NCBI GenBank assembly: GCA_026197075.1
Contig: JAPHQV010000027.1
Coordinates: 1-64,000 of the forward strand
Length of the DNA: 64,000 nucleotides
Reading direction: 5' to 3'
Source: Gammaproteobacteria bacterium
GTDB lineage: Bacteria > Pseudomonadota > Gammaproteobacteria > DSM-19610
In this document: in pieces, positions 53,278 to 63,865 of the stretch
How the letters are laid out: each line of letters begins with the position of its first letter
How positions within the stretch are numbered: position 1 is the first letter of the stretch
Translations under genes and position numbers: made by a program
Notes under the pieces: generated by a model
What the model was told of the DNA's origin: nothing
Seen by the model: the letters and a program-made list of their open reading frames with translations, nothing else
Database searches by the model: none

Positions 53278-55239
53278 TCAGGCCTCCACGATCATACGGC
53301 TGCGCATCTCCAGATGAAGGGCGTGACAGAAGTGGGTGCAGTAACCCCAGAACACACCCGGCTTGTCGGCGATGAAGGTAACCGAAGCGGTTTCCTGCGG
53401 GTTGACGATGAAGTTGATATTGTATTCCGGAAGCCCGAAACCGTGGGTCAGATCCTCGATACGGTCATGGTTGGTGAGGATGATCGTCACCTCGTCACCC
53501 AACTTCACCCGGAACTCGCGCGGCTCGATGGCCGGCGCGATGGACACCAGCCTGACGGTCACCTTGTTGCCATCGCGTGTCACACCCACATCCTTGGGAT
53601 CGTGAATCGCCAGCGGGAAATCGTCGAGGGAATAGATCTTTTTCGGGTTCAGCAGATCGCGTTTGAGGATGATGAAGTCATGGGGTTCCGGGCGCACCGG
53701 ATGCTCGGCGACGAGCACCATCTTCTCACCGGAGATGTCGATGATCTGCTCGTTCTCGGCATGCAGCGGGCCCACCGGCAGGAAGCGGTCCTTGGAGAAC
53801 TTGCAACCCACCGTCAGCCACTTGCCATCAGCGAACATGGTCTCCGACTGGGAGGCGTTGATGTGTCCGGGCTGGTAATGGACGTCGATGCGGTCGCGTA
53901 CGTACTGAACCGTGTTGTCGCCATTGTGGAAACGGATGGCATCTTCCACGTTCCACTTCACCACCTGGCTGTCCAGGAACAGGGTGGTATAGGTATTGCC
54001 ACGGCCATCGAAGGCGGTATGCAGTGGACCCAGGCCGATTTCGACCTCGGCGACGATGGCCTTGTCCACGTCATCGAGCTTGCCGTCGAACCAGTCGAGT
54101 ACCTTCTGCAATTCGATGACGGTACCGGTGGGCGACAGCTTGCCGGAACAGATGAAATACTTGCCATCGGGGCTGGCATTGACGCCGTGGGGGTTCTTGG
54201 GTACGGACACGGTTGCGGTCAAGGCGGTCTTCGGATCCGCGTTCGAGGCCCGGGTGCCGTCCACTACCGGCACGCCGGTATCACCGAAGGTACGGAAATT
54301 GCCGTCCTTCACGGCCTGCTCGATGCGGGCAATGTTGAAAAAGATGCAGGCATCGCGTTCAACGGACATCATGTCCTCGTAGTGCACGCCATTCTCGGTG
54401 TTGTACTGGTTGCAGGCGGCCAGCTTGCCGTCGAAGGAGGTGGCGCACAGGTCACAGTTACCGTCGATCATCACCTGCCAGCGCACCTCCATGGTCTCGG
54501 CGTCGAGACAGCTGAACATGGCGCGGTACTTCTCCGGTGAATCGATATCCCGGCCGTCGTTGGGCACCGGGATGTGGAATTCGCCGCCGCAGAACACCCG
54601 GGTGGTGTAATTGATGGCCGTATCCACCGGGTCGCGCTTGTCCGGGAAAATGCCATGGAAGCCCTGCACATTCGGCAGCTTGGTGATCTTGTCGCAGACG
54701 AAGGTATCCAGACGGATACGCGCCACCCGGCTGTTGAGCTTGTCGTTGATCCAGGCGTAGCGGCCGTCGTAGTTGCCATCCTTGTAGGAGGCATGGGTGT
54801 GATGGGTATCGCCCACGGTGAATTGCAGGCTGCCGTCGGCCTTGGTACCCATGATCTTCTTGGATTCGTTGGTAACACCCCAGCCCACCAGGGCATCGGG
54901 TACGAAACAGGGTACGCGATGAATCTCGCGGCCGGAGGGCATGCCCAGTACACGGAAATCGCCGGTATGGCCACCGCTCCAGAAGCCGTAGTATTCATCC
55001 AGTTGGCCCGGCTTGGGATGGATCGGATCCGCCTTGGCCAGGGTACCACTGGCGGGCACGGCCGGAGCGGAAGGCGCTGAACTCTCCTGCTTGCATGCGG
55101 ACAGCCCTACGGACAGGCCGGCACCGGTCAGGCCGACCAGGGCGGCGGTATTGAGGAATTTTCGGCGACTGGGGTCGATGGCGCCGTCCTGGAGGTCACT
55201 CTGTTCGTGGGTTGGGTCCTGCGTCTTGTCCTGGCTCAT
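53278..55239 (-). CDS. nosZ: Nitrous oxide reductase
   Basis: Periplasmic multicopper enzyme that reduces N2O to N2, 653 aa. The N-terminus has the Tat motif SRRKFLN (24-30) and then a lipobox-like LSAC (Cys49), unusual for NosZ. The seven-bladed propeller holds the CuZ histidines (GDTHHTHAS, VQGFHGIFP, KNPHGVNA, GLGPLHTAF, EPHDF regions) and the C-terminal cupredoxin holds CuA: Cys634, His636, Cys638, His642, Met645 in GYCTHFCHALHLEM. The usual motif has Trp where His636 is. Tat targeting puts it in clade I. The ATG at 55239 has GGAG upstream. An FNR-type box lies 200 bases upstream. Confidence 0.96.
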   Translation of the reverse strand: MSQDKTQDPTHEQSDLQDGAIDPSRRKFLNTAALVGLTGAGLSVGLSACKQESSAPSAPAVPASGTLAKADPIHPKPGQLDEYYGFWSGGHTGDFRVLGMPSGREIHRVPCFVPDALVGWGVTNESKKIMGTKADGSLQFTVGDTHHTHASYKDGNYDGRYAWINDKLNSRVARIRLDTFVCDKITKLPNVQGFHGIFPDKRDPVDTAINYTTRVFCGGEFHIPVPNDGRDIDSPEKYRAMFSCLDAETMEVRWQVMIDGNCDLCATSFDGKLAACNQYNTENGVHYEDMMSVERDACIFFNIARIEQAVKDGNFRTFGDTGVPVVDGTRASNADPKTALTATVSVPKNPHGVNASPDGKYFICSGKLSPTGTVIELQKVLDWFDGKLDDVDKAIVAEVEIGLGPLHTAFDGRGNTYTTLFLDSQVVKWNVEDAIRFHNGDNTVQYVRDRIDVHYQPGHINASQSETMFADGKWLTVGCKFSKDRFLPVGPLHAENEQIIDISGEKMVLVAEHPVRPEPHDFIILKRDLLNPKKIYSLDDFPLAIHDPKDVGVTRDGNKVTVRLVSIAPAIEPREFRVKLGDEVTIILTNHDRIEDLTHGFGLPEYNINFIVNPQETASVTFIADKPGVFWGYCTHFCHALHLEMRSRMIVEA

Positions 55240-55547
55240 GGCTGCATGGCTCCGTCGGTTCGGGTGATTCAGTGCACTGCCGACCCGAACCCACGTTGCT
55301 CGAGACCGGTGACGGCATTTTAACTGGCATGGGAAATGCCGCATTGGAGTGTGGCATATCACACAGTATTGAATCTAGCGGATTGCAAGACTCTCGTACC
55401 TGCATCAGGTCAAGTGAGGCGGGTTTTTTTACTTGCAGTTGACGGAGATCAATATTTTCCGGGGAGGGCGGGGCCATCAGAACATAAGCCGAATCTTATA
55501 TTAGAGAAAGCCCTGAACGAACCGGCAATGACGCGTCCCGCGCCGGC
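55240..55547. other. 308-base nosZ upstream region
   Basis: Lies between the end of a small gene and the nosZ start. Besides the FNR-type box it has a run of seven Ts at 55424-55430 and a GTCAA half-site at 55409-55413. No -10 box fits well between the FNR box and nosZ. No open frame of note was seen. Confidence 0.6.
55439..55452 (-). promoter_or_regulatory. FNR/DNR-type box upstream of nosZ
   Basis: TTGAC-GGAG-ATCAA on the plus strand, or TTGAT-CTCC-GTCAA on the minus strand, matches the FNR/Anr/Dnr consensus TTGAT-N4-ATCAA at 9 of 10 positions. It is centred about 206 bases before the nosZ ATG. It predicts activation when oxygen is low or NO is present. Confidence 0.7.
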
Positions 55548-55910
55548 TCACACTCCCGCCTGCCGCCAGCTGCTGAAGGCGCTCAGCCAGAAATCGATGT
55601 CGGGATAATGCCGGCCGCGGGCCCGCAGGTGTTCGGCGAGTTCGATCATGAGCGTGCGGAACTCGCGGATGTCCATTTCCCAGCGAGCCGGTGCGATGCC
55701 CGGGTTGTCGGCGAGGGCCTCGTTGGCGATGGAGCCGGCACCGCCCCACATGCGCTGGCTGTTCAGGCCGGCATACAGGGCTGCTTCATTGCCGCGCAGG
55801 GCGGCCAGCTCGCGCAGCCAGGCGGCGTGGTCGCCGCCATGGCTGTCAAGGATTCCGCTCAAGCGCTCCAGGGTATAGTCAAGGTCCAGTGTCGATGGAA
55901 CACCACTCAT
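55548..55910 (-). CDS. Hypothetical protein upstream of nosZ
   Basis: A soluble 120-aa protein, helical and Ala/Leu/Arg-rich, with Trp-containing stretches (HAAWLRELAALRGNEAALYA, GIAPARWEMDIREFRTLMIE, DIDFWLSAFSSWRQAGV). No family recognised; no signal peptide. The ATG at 55910 has AAGGA upstream; a GTG five codons earlier is the alternative. It is on the nosZ strand, 308 bases upstream, and divergent from the cupin gene. Confidence 0.6.
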   Translation of the reverse strand: MSGVPSTLDLDYTLERLSGILDSHGGDHAAWLRELAALRGNEAALYAGLNSQRMWGGAGSIANEALADNPGIAPARWEMDIREFRTLMIELAEHLRARGRHYPDIDFWLSAFSSWRQAGV

Positions 55911-56061
55911 ACCTGCATCCTTCACTTGCGTCTCCGGGGCACTCGGGGTGGTCGAGCATGGGAACCAGAGACACGGCTACACGTCCGGAGATTATCCACT
56001 ATTCTTTTCCAGGAAGGCTGCAGGTCCTGTAATAACCATAATGAACAAGGAGGATTACCCT

Positions 56062-56523
56062 ATGATCATGACATTCTTCGACCGACTGAAGCGGGTGCTG
56101 CTGTGCGGTTTCCTGTCACTGGTCTGTTCGTCCGTGAACGCCGAACCTGCCGCGGCACTGGCGTGGACCGCCGGTGATGCCGATCTCGAGTGGGGACCCT
56201 GTCCCGACTTCATCCCCACGGGCTGCGAGATCGCCGTGCTCCATGGCGACCCGGAAAAGCGCAACACCGACATCTTCTTCAAGGTACCCCCGGACTTCAC
56301 GGTTCCGCATCATCGCCACACCTCAGCCGAGCGCATGGTGCTGGTCGCCGGTGAAATGCTCGTCCAGTACGACGGCCAGGAAGCCATCATCCTCACACCC
56401 GGCACCTATGCCTATGGTCCACCCCAGTTACCGCATTCGGCCATCTGCCAAAGCGAAGAACCCTGCGTGCTGTTCATTGCCTTCGAGGAACCCATCGACG
56501 CCATCGCCATTGCAAAGGACTGA
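56062..56523 (+). CDS. Secreted cupin-domain protein
   Basis: Periplasmic single-domain cupin, 153 aa, with a signal peptide (about 1-29, ending SVNAEP) and a cupin fold: PDFTVPHHRHTSAERMVLVA has the metal-binding His cluster and Glu, and PQLPHSAICQ gives the second-motif His. Two Cys pairs may form disulfides. Function unknown; secreted cupins often bind a metal and small ligand. Start ATG has AAGGAGG 8 bases upstream. Confidence 0.75.
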   Translation: MIMTFFDRLKRVLLCGFLSLVCSSVNAEPAAALAWTAGDADLEWGPCPDFIPTGCEIAVLHGDPEKRNTDIFFKVPPDFTVPHHRHTSAERMVLVAGEMLVQYDGQEAIILTPGTYAYGPPQLPHSAICQSEEPCVLFIAFEEPIDAIAIAKD

Positions 56524-56617
56524 CCCCCCCAGCCAGGGCATGCACCAGGCAACGCAGTTTTCGCTAATATAGAAAAATTCGCTCCCAGGCCGCACAGGGA
56601 CAGCCCCCTGCGGCGGA

Positions 56618-56645
56618 TGAAACCTTCGCCAAAACCCTTTATAGT
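56618..56645 (+). promoter_or_regulatory. Possible promoter of the ABC transporter operon
   Basis: ATGAAA (56618-56623) and TATAGT (56640-56645), spaced 16 bases, are partial matches to the sigma-70 boxes, 63 bases before the binding-protein start. Confidence 0.35.
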
Positions 56646-56707
56646 CAGGCGCTAATCCGGCAACCCCACCCGGCGCCCAGGCCGGGGGCACCAGGAATTC
56701 GTGCACC

Positions 56708-58576
56708 ATGGAAAGACGCTTTACCGCAAGAGACCTGACGCTCGTCCTCGGCCTCGCCTTCCTCGCCCTGCTGCTCATCCTGCTCATGTACCAGGTGGAT
56801 CGCCAATGGAACCGCATGAGCGAGATGCAGCGCGCCCTGCAGGAGCAGGCCGAGGACCTGCGCCGGGTACGGGTGTCCATGCAGGGCCTGGAACGACGCG
56901 TGCAGGAGGGCGGGCTGACCACCAGCGCCTCCGCGCCGCGGGCAGGGGAGGTCCCGGAGGCCTTCCGCCGCGCCCAGGCCGCCACCGAACAGGCGGATTA
57001 TGCCCAGGGTGACTGGCTGGTGCGGGCCTTCGGAACCGGACTCAGTACCATTACTCCGCTGGTGTCCAGCGATGCCTATGCCAGCGAGGTGCAAAGCTAT
57101 GTGCTGGAATCCCTGCTGAGCCGCGATCCCGACACCCTGGAATGGCAGGGGCTGATCGCCCGCGACTGGAGTATCAGCGAGGACGGCCTGACCATCACCT
57201 TTCGCATGCGCCCCGACGTCACCTTCTCCGACGGCGTGCCGATGACGGCCGAGGACGTGGTGTTCAGCTTCGATTTCATCATGAACGAGGCCATCGCCGC
57301 GCCGCGTGCCCGTGCCTACATGGAAAAGCTGGAAAAGGTGGAGGCCCTGGGCGAGCACGAGGTGGCCTTCACCTTCGCCGAGCCCTATTTCAACAGCCTG
57401 TCCCTGGCCGGTGGCATGGCCATCATGCCCAGGCACTTCTACGCTCACTACCTGGAAACACCCGAGGTCTTCAACCAGTCGCGCGGCCTGCTGCTGGGCT
57501 CCGGCCCCTACCGGCTGGCCAACCCCGAGACCTGGACCCCGGACCAGGGCCTGGTGGAGCTGGAGCGCAACCCGCGTTACTGGGGACCGGTGGATCCCTC
57601 CTTCAACCGCGTGCTCTGGAAGGTGATCGAGAACGACAGCGCGCGCCTGACCACCTTCCGCAACGGCGAGATCGATGTCTATGCCGCGCGACCGCGCGAA
57701 TATCAGCAACTGCTGGACGACGAACAGCTGCGCGAGCGCACCCGCAACTATGAATACATGAGTCCGACGGCGGGCTATGTCTACATCGGCTGGAACCAGG
57801 AGCGTGACGGCAAGCCCACCCGCTTCGCCGACCGGCGCGTGCGCCAGGCCATGAGCCATCTCACCGACATCGACCGCATCATCGAGGAGATCATGCTCGG
57901 TTACGCGGAACCGGCCGTCAGCCCCTTCAACCCGCGCAGTGAACAGCATGATCCCAGCCTCTCGCCCTACCTCTTCGACATGCAACGCGCCATCGCACTG
58001 CTGGGCGAGGCAGGCTACACCGAGCGCAACCGCGAGGGCATCCTGGTGGACGCCGACGGCAAGCCCTTCGAATTCAGCCTGGTGTTTTTCCAGGACAATG
58101 AGGACACACGGCGCATCGTGCTGTTCCTGAAGGATCTCTATGCGCGTGCCGGTATCCTCATGCACCCGCGCCCCACCGAGTGGTCGGTGATGCTGGATCT
58201 GCTCAACCGCAAGGACTTCGACGCCATCACCCTGGGCTGGACCAGCGGCGTGGAGACGGACATCTACCAGATGTTCAATTCCGACCAGACGGTGGCCGGC
58301 GGCGACAATTTCATCAGCTACCGCAACCCGGAGCTGGACCGGCTCATGGACGCGGCCCGCGCCGAGGTGGACGAGGACAAGCGTATGCCCCTGTGGCGCG
58401 CCGCCGAACGCATCCTCCACGAGGACCAGCCCTACACCTTCCTGATGCGGCGCCAGACCCTGGCCTTCGTGGACCGGCGTATCCACAACCTGGAACAGAC
58501 CCGGTTGGGCCTCAACCTGGGCATGGTGCCGGTGGAGATCTATGTGCCGCTCGAAGCCCAGAAATACGCGCGCTAG
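56708..58576 (+). CDS. Membrane-anchored peptide ABC transporter binding protein
   Basis: Extracytoplasmic substrate-binding protein of the SBP_bac_5 (oligopeptide/dipeptide) type, 622 aa. Instead of a cleavable signal peptide it has an uncleaved span (about 10-29: LTLVLGLAFLALLLILLMYQ) and then a coiled-coil stalk (about 33-66: MSEMQRALQEQAEDLRRVRV). The binding domain (about 100-615) has LIARDWSISEDGLTITFRMR and DGVPMTAEDVVFSFDFIMNE. It is the first gene of an operon with two permeases and a fused ATPase; a 135-bp repeat separates it from the first permease. Substrate unknown, perhaps peptides or murein fragments. Confidence 0.88.
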   Translation: MERRFTARDLTLVLGLAFLALLLILLMYQVDRQWNRMSEMQRALQEQAEDLRRVRVSMQGLERRVQEGGLTTSASAPRAGEVPEAFRRAQAATEQADYAQGDWLVRAFGTGLSTITPLVSSDAYASEVQSYVLESLLSRDPDTLEWQGLIARDWSISEDGLTITFRMRPDVTFSDGVPMTAEDVVFSFDFIMNEAIAAPRARAYMEKLEKVEALGEHEVAFTFAEPYFNSLSLAGGMAIMPRHFYAHYLETPEVFNQSRGLLLGSGPYRLANPETWTPDQGLVELERNPRYWGPVDPSFNRVLWKVIENDSARLTTFRNGEIDVYAARPREYQQLLDDEQLRERTRNYEYMSPTAGYVYIGWNQERDGKPTRFADRRVRQAMSHLTDIDRIIEEIMLGYAEPAVSPFNPRSEQHDPSLSPYLFDMQRAIALLGEAGYTERNREGILVDADGKPFEFSLVFFQDNEDTRRIVLFLKDLYARAGILMHPRPTEWSVMLDLLNRKDFDAITLGWTSGVETDIYQMFNSDQTVAGGDNFISYRNPELDRLMDAARAEVDEDKRMPLWRAAERILHEDQPYTFLMRRQTLAFVDRRIHNLEQTRLGLNLGMVPVEIYVPLEAQKYAR

Positions 58577-58608
58577 CGGGATTCGAGTGATGCTCGAAAC
58601 GCTGATTC

Positions 58609-58743
58609 ATTCGTCATTCCCGCGAATGCGGGAATCCAGGTGTTTCAAAAATATGGATTACTCGCTTCGCTCGCCCTTCGGGCCGCCCTGCGGGCGTTCA
58701 ACGCACTCCGTGCTTTTGTCCCGCATTCGCGGGAATGACGAAT
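58609..58743. repeat. Insertion-like inverted repeat with dRS3-like ends
   Basis: 25-bp perfect terminal inverted repeats (58609-58633 and 58719-58743; left end ATTCGTCATTCCCGCGAATG) around 85 bases that hold another GC-rich stem (GGGCCGCCCTGCGGGC region). The left end has ATTCCC-N8-GGGAAT. The element ends one base before the ATG of the permease gene. Confidence 0.8.
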
Positions 58744-58744
58744 C

Positions 58745-60133
58745 ATGACCACCTACATCCTGCGCCGCCTGCTGCTCATGGTGCCCACCCTGCTGGGCAT
58801 CACCCTGGTGGTGTTCGTGGTCATGGCCTCCGCCCCCGGCGGCATCAGCGCCCAGTCGCTGGTGGAGGGCATGAACCTGGAGCCCCAGGCCAAGAAGGCA
58901 CTGGAGGACTACTACAACCGCATGTACGGCCTGGACCGGCCGGCGCCGGTGCAATACCTGCGCTGGCTGAACAACGTCTCGCCCGTCGGGTTCGAACTGG
59001 ACGAGGCCACGGGCGAGCTGGGACGTTTCTCCCTCACCAAGGGCTCGGACCTGGGCACCAGCTTCCGCTATGGCCGCCCGGTGATGGACCTGGTGGCGGA
59101 ACGCCTGCCCATCACCCTGCTGCTCAATGTCATCTCCATCCCCATCATCTACATCATCGCCATCGCCGTGGGGGTACATGCCGCCACCCGGCGCGGCAGC
59201 AGCTTCGACGTCAGCTCCAGTGTGGTAATGCTGGGGCTGTGGTCGATCCCCACCATGCTGGCCGGGGTGCTGATGATCGGCTTCTTCGCCTCGGACCAGT
59301 TCTGGCCCTGGTTCCCCACCGCCGGTCTCAGCCGCCGTGAGGCCCTGGACATGCCCTTCCTGCCCCACTGGGGCGTCCTCGGCGACGTCGGCCTGCTGTT
59401 CCTGCTGGGCGGCCTCGGCGCCGTGCTGCTGGTGTGGCTGAGCCTGCGCGGTCCGGTGCGGCTGCGGGTGCTGGTGCTCGGTGTGCTGGGCGCGGCCGCC
59501 GGCTTTGCCATGGCCGGGCAGCCCGCCGGGGTGACAGGCCTTGGACCCATGCACCTGGTGCTGGCCCTGCTGGTGGGCGCCTTGTTCGCCGGCATCGGCT
59601 GGAGCGGCTTCCAGTCCCTGCGCACTCTCACCCTCGGCTTGCTCGGGCTGTTGCTCGGCCTGCTGCTCGCATCGCAACTGGCCCAAGGCGAATTCGTGCG
59701 CGGCTTCCTGGTGGACCGGCTCTGGCACCTGGTGCTACCGGTCATCTGCCTGTCCTACGGCGGCTTCGCCTTTCTCGCCAAGCTCACCCGATCTTCGGTG
59801 CTGGAAAACCTGCTGGCCGACTACGCGCGCACCGCACGCGCCAAGGGCGCCGCCGAACGTGACGTGCTGTGGCGCCATGTTTTCCGCAATTCCCTGCTGC
59901 CGCTGATCACCGTGTCCGCCACCCTGCTGCCCAGCCTGCTGGCGGGCTCGGTGATCGTCGAGACCATCTTCAGTATCGACGGCATGGGCAAGCTGGCGGT
60001 GGACGCGGTGCGTACCCGCGACCGCGAACTGGTGTTGTCGGTGACCCTCATCAGCGGCCTGCTGACCCTGGCCGGCTACCTGCTTGCCGACCTCTGTTAT
60101 GCCATTGCCGATCCGCGGGTGAGTTATGACTGA
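58745..60133 (+). CDS. Peptide ABC transporter permease, extended
   Basis: DppB/YejB-type inner-membrane permease, 462 aa, more than 100 longer than usual. It has span 1 (9-29), a periplasmic domain, spans at 121-143 and 160-181, an inserted hydrophobic block (about 213-322, four extra predicted segments such as GLLFLLGGLGAVLLVWLSL) and the canonical C-terminal core (DRLWHLVLPVICLSYGGFAF and the EAA loop GAAERDVLWRHVFRNSLLP). Its start codon abuts a repeat element that also supplies the ribosome-binding region. It overlaps the second permease by 8 bases. Confidence 0.9.
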   Translation: MTTYILRRLLLMVPTLLGITLVVFVVMASAPGGISAQSLVEGMNLEPQAKKALEDYYNRMYGLDRPAPVQYLRWLNNVSPVGFELDEATGELGRFSLTKGSDLGTSFRYGRPVMDLVAERLPITLLLNVISIPIIYIIAIAVGVHAATRRGSSFDVSSSVVMLGLWSIPTMLAGVLMIGFFASDQFWPWFPTAGLSRREALDMPFLPHWGVLGDVGLLFLLGGLGAVLLVWLSLRGPVRLRVLVLGVLGAAAGFAMAGQPAGVTGLGPMHLVLALLVGALFAGIGWSGFQSLRTLTLGLLGLLLGLLLASQLAQGEFVRGFLVDRLWHLVLPVICLSYGGFAFLAKLTRSSVLENLLADYARTARAKGAAERDVLWRHVFRNSLLPLITVSATLLPSLLAGSVIVETIFSIDGMGKLAVDAVRTRDRELVLSVTLISGLLTLAGYLLADLCYAIADPRVSYD

Positions 60134-61312
60134 AGCACAAGTCATCCAGCCTCCCGCCCGCGCCCGCAGCTACAGCGCCCAGGTGGCGCGCGAGGTGTTC
60201 ACGCGTTGGGGCGCGCGTCTGGGCCTGGCCTGGATCCTGGTATTGGTGATGATCGCCGTGTTCGCACCCTTCCTGGCCAGCAGTCATCCCCTGCTACTGG
60301 CCCAGCAGGGGCAGCTGTCGAGTCCCGTGCTGGCACACCTGAACGCCGCCGACCTGACCATCCTGGCGGGTTTCCTGGCCGCCCTGGCCGCGGCCGCCTG
60401 GCGCCGCCCCCTGCGCCACCGCCTGCTGCTGGTACTCGGTACCCTGGTGGCAAGCGGCATCCTGAGTTATGCCTTCGTGACGCCGCCCGCACTGGTGGTC
60501 TATGAGCAATACCGCGAGGCCGAAGCGGCCGGCGCCTATGACTGGGTAGTGCGCGCCCCCATCCCCTACTCGCCCAAGGACTACCTGCGCGACTACGGCG
60601 ACACCGGCCTGGAGGCGCCGCTGGCGGAGGGCGAACGGCGCCACTGGCTGGGCACCGAGGAGAACGGCTCCGACGTGCTGGCGCGCATGGTCCACGCCTC
60701 GCGCATCGCGCTCGGCATCGGCTTCATCGCCACCGGCATCGCGCTCTTCATCGGCGTCATCATCGGCGGGCTGATGGGCTATTTCTCCGGCATCGTGGAC
60801 ATGATCGGCATGCGCCTGGTGGAGATCTTCGAGGCCATTCCCACCCTGTTCCTGTTGCTCACCTTCGTGGCCTTCTTCGGCCGCAGCCTGTACATGATGA
60901 TGATCATCATCGGCATCACCTCCTGGTCCGGGTACGCCCGCTACGTGCGCGCCGAGTTCCTCAAGCTGCGCGAGCAGGAATACGTGCAGGCGGCGGTGGC
61001 CTGCAGCCTGCCACTGCGTTCCATCCTGTTCCGCCACATGCTGCCCAACGGCGCCGCGCCCATCCTGGTGGCGGCCAGCTTCGGCGTGGCCTCGGCCATC
61101 CTCGCCGAGGCCACGCTGAGCTTCCTGGGCCTGGGGCTGGTGGACGATCCGTCCTGGGGGCAGATGCTCAACCAGGCGGTGCAGTCCTCCACCTTCAACT
61201 GGTGGATGGCGGCCTTCCCCGGTGGCGCGATCTTTTTGACCGTGTTCGCCTACAACCTGGTGGGCGAGTCGCTGCGCGACGCGCTGGACCCGCACTTGAA
61301 GAAGAACGCCTG

Positions 61313-61313
<1 letters not shown>
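60126..61313 (+). CDS. Peptide ABC transporter permease, extended
   Basis: DppC/YejE-type inner-membrane permease, 395 aa against about 300 normally. The first span (about 33-51) is followed by an unusual block with two further segments (about 77-92 and 99-118), then the family blocks HWLGTEENGSDVLARMVHAS, IFEAIPTLFLLLTFV, the EAA loop (EYVQAAVACSLPLRSILFRH) and LGLVDDPSWGQMLNQ. The stop overlaps the ATPase start by one base. Confidence 0.9.
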
Positions 61314-62992
<1,679 letters not shown>

Positions 62993-63012
62993 GGGGCGCG
63001 GGCAGAGTCGCG

Positions 63013-63663
63013 TCAGGGGGTCTGGGCGTTGAGGCGGTCAACGGCCCGGAGGGCGGCGGCGGCGGCGGTCTCGATGTCCGCCTCGCGCCCCGCCAGGGTC
63101 AGCCGTCCGAAGGCGCCCACGGCGTGGGCCTCCACCAGGGTGATGCTAGCCGCCTTCTCCGCCTCGTTGGCGGCATAGATGATATTGCCCGCCGGCTCGG
63201 TCTCGAGGATGAAGATGCTCTGCCCGGCCAGCACCATGGAGCCCTTGCGGTTCTGGCGGTTGATGAGCACGGAATGATCCGCGTTGATGCCGCGGATGAT
63301 CTCGTGCCAGGGGACCCGGCAGGGCTGGCGCGCGGCCTCGGTAGTGTCCAGCCAGCGCAGCACCACGTGGGCGGATTCCAGCACACTGGCCTGGTCGCGG
63401 CTGTGGATGGCCATGGAGCCGAAGGCACGTTCCACCACCTGCCCGCCCAGGTGCACCGGGGACGCCTTCAGGGCGATGTCGGTCAGGCGATGGATGGCCA
63501 TGCCCGGGGACACCTCCAGCCACAGGCAGGAATCGCCCGGCTTGGGCAGGAAGCCCTGGGAGGCGGTGGCCATGTAGGAGGCCAGCTGGGGCTGCAGGGA
63601 GTCGATGTAGACATAGGTGCGCAATTCCACCTTGGGGGCATCGACGGGCATACGGGACGACAT
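63013..63663 (-). CDS. csoS1D: CsoS1D-like tandem BMC-domain shell protein
   Basis: Trimer-forming carboxysome shell protein of 216 aa with two permuted BMC domains. Domain 1 (about 12-105) has [20 protein letters not shown] and [20 protein letters not shown]; domain 2 (about 115-212) has [20 protein letters not shown] and [20 protein letters not shown], matching CsoS1D of alpha-carboxysomes, which forms gated double-layer pores. No other cso gene is in the window. Its stop is 20 bases from the ABC ATPase stop; katG lies upstream on the same strand. Confidence 0.75.
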   Translation of the reverse strand: MSSRMPVDAPKVELRTYVYIDSLQPQLASYMATASQGFLPKPGDSCLWLEVSPGMAIHRLTDIALKASPVHLGGQVVERAFGSMAIHSRDQASVLESAHVVLRWLDTTEAARQPCRVPWHEIIRGINADHSVLINRQNRKGSMVLAGQSIFILETEPAGNIIYAANEAEKAASITLVEAHAVGAFGRLTLAGREADIETAAAAALRAVDRLNAQTP

Positions 63664-63803
63664 GCTGATCGGCTTCGCTCGGGCAGGGACAGGGGCTCAA
63701 ATTGCGGGATTCTACCATAGATGGTACTGCCCCGTGGGTGCGATGCGCCAGGCGCGGTCTACCGCACCCCCCCGCTCCGCCCATCTCGGGGCCAGCCATA
63801 AAA

Positions 63804-63830
63804 AAACGGCGGCATTGCATGCCGCCGTTT
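63804..63830 (-). terminator. Rho-independent terminator of katG
   Basis: 12-bp stem AAACGGCGGCAT / ATGCCGCCGTTT with a TGC loop, followed on the minus strand by a T-run (63806-63800). It lies 36 bases after the katG stop, separating katG from csoS1D. Confidence 0.88.
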
Positions 63831-63865
63831 CCCGTTTCCGATCATCGAAACCGGAAGACCCCCGC

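Noticed and set aside
55400-55413. A second FNR box near GTCAA at 55409
   Set aside because: Only one half-site is present; the partner half (TGCAT region) does not match.
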